From assembly GCF_002093975.1 (NCBI RefSeq), contig NZ_KZ084336.1:1-64000 (forward strand): DNA of 64,000 nucleotides, in the 5' to 3' direction. The notes under the pieces were generated by a model. It saw only the letters and a list, made by a program, of their open reading frames with translations. It did not search any database and had not been told where the DNA came from. Shown here one piece after another: positions 63,868 through 64,000 of this stretch. The position numbers were made by a program, and so were the translations under genes. Positions within the stretch are counted from its first letter, which is position 1. Every line of letters starts with the position of its first letter. The DNA is from Thermoactinospora rubra. GTDB lineage: Bacteria > Actinomycetota > Actinomycetes > Streptosporangiales > Streptosporangiaceae.

Positions 63868-64000
63868 TCAGCCGAAGATCTGCTGGTAGAAGGCCAGCTC
63901 GGCGGCGAGGGCGGCCGAGCGGGTCTCGGCGCGGCGGAAGCCGTGCGACTCGCCCTCGAAGGTCAGGTACGTGCACGGCACCCCACGCTCGGCCAGCGCG
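63868..64000 (-). CDS. S9-family prolyl oligopeptidase/acylaminoacyl peptidase, C-terminal end (partial)
   Basis: The last 43 residues of a minus-strand gene are inside the window and end at the TGA on 63868-63870. They read LAERGVPCTYLTFEGESHGF and then RRAETRSAALAAELAFYQQI. The GESHGFRR motif with its catalytic histidine is characteristic of S9 serine peptidases (prolyl oligopeptidase, dipeptidyl or acylaminoacyl peptidase). The rest lies outside the window. It converges on rny. Confidence 0.85.
   Translation of the reverse strand, partial: ALAERGVPCTYLTFEGESHGFRRAETRSAALAAELAFYQQIFG

Overview
The window looks like a chromosomal segment of a high-GC filamentous actinomycete, most plausibly a member of the Streptosporangiaceae (Nonomuraea-like). 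That is inferred from the strong third-position GC bias, frequent GTG starts with 4-bp start/stop overlaps, an actinobacterial core gene order (ftsK, RodZ-like gene, rimO, pgsA, cinA/pncC, clgR, nei at the left; lhr, DUF3046, recA, recX, rny at the right) and the natural-product genes. The genus is not proven by the sequence.

Layout. 0-4.7 kb: a NarL-type response regulator, a DUF402 protein, a repeat-filled spacer, an aldehyde dehydrogenase behind a LacI-type operator, and a copper amine oxidase homologue with an altered cofactor motif. 4.8-12.5 kb: the left core block, ending in clgR, nei2 and an Rrf2 regulator. 12.5-18.9 kb: a membrane-anchored endonuclease/exonuclease/phosphatase protein, a first ROK regulator, a RibD/DHFR-like reductase and a large LuxR ATPase. 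19-45 kb: a composite locus described below. 45-51 kb: a kinase-like protein, a YbdK-type carboxylate-amine ligase, a second large LuxR ATPase and a secreted polyester hydrolase of the cutinase/PETase type. 51-64 kb: the right core block (lhr, VOC protein, DUF3046, recA with SOS box, an oversized recX, a CPBP protease, rny) and the tail of an S9 peptidase. nei and lhr, neighbours in many actinobacteria, keep the same strand and order here but lie about 39 kb apart, so 12-51 kb may be an insertion or expansion.

The most interesting part is 19-44.5 kb. Three divergent intergenic regions carry the same A/T-rich palindrome (core GAAACTTTC or AAAGTTTCC): between nagZ-like gene 1 and a C-A-T-R NRPS operon (20617-20631), between a sugar ABC-transporter/nagZ-like operon and a ROK regulator (33939-33951), and between an ACP/condensation/dimethylformamidase-like operon and a ligase/C-PCP/2-oxo-acid-dehydrogenase operon (38742-38756). 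The simplest reading is that the ROK protein at 33998-35146 (perhaps with its paralogue at 14453-15619) couples amino-sugar or glycoside uptake and hydrolysis to a split thiotemplate pathway. The biosynthetic parts are a reductive-release NRPS module, an exporter, a methyltransferase, a kynurenine-3-monooxygenase-like flavoenzyme with a C-terminal membrane anchor and a DUF6875-like protein on one side. On the other side are a free carrier protein, two more condensation proteins, a stand-alone adenylate-forming ligase and an E1-alpha/E1-beta/E2 complex lacking its own E3. The product is unknown.

No rRNA, tRNA, CRISPR array, transposase or phage gene was recognised. All assignments are from reading sequence motifs; no database search was run.
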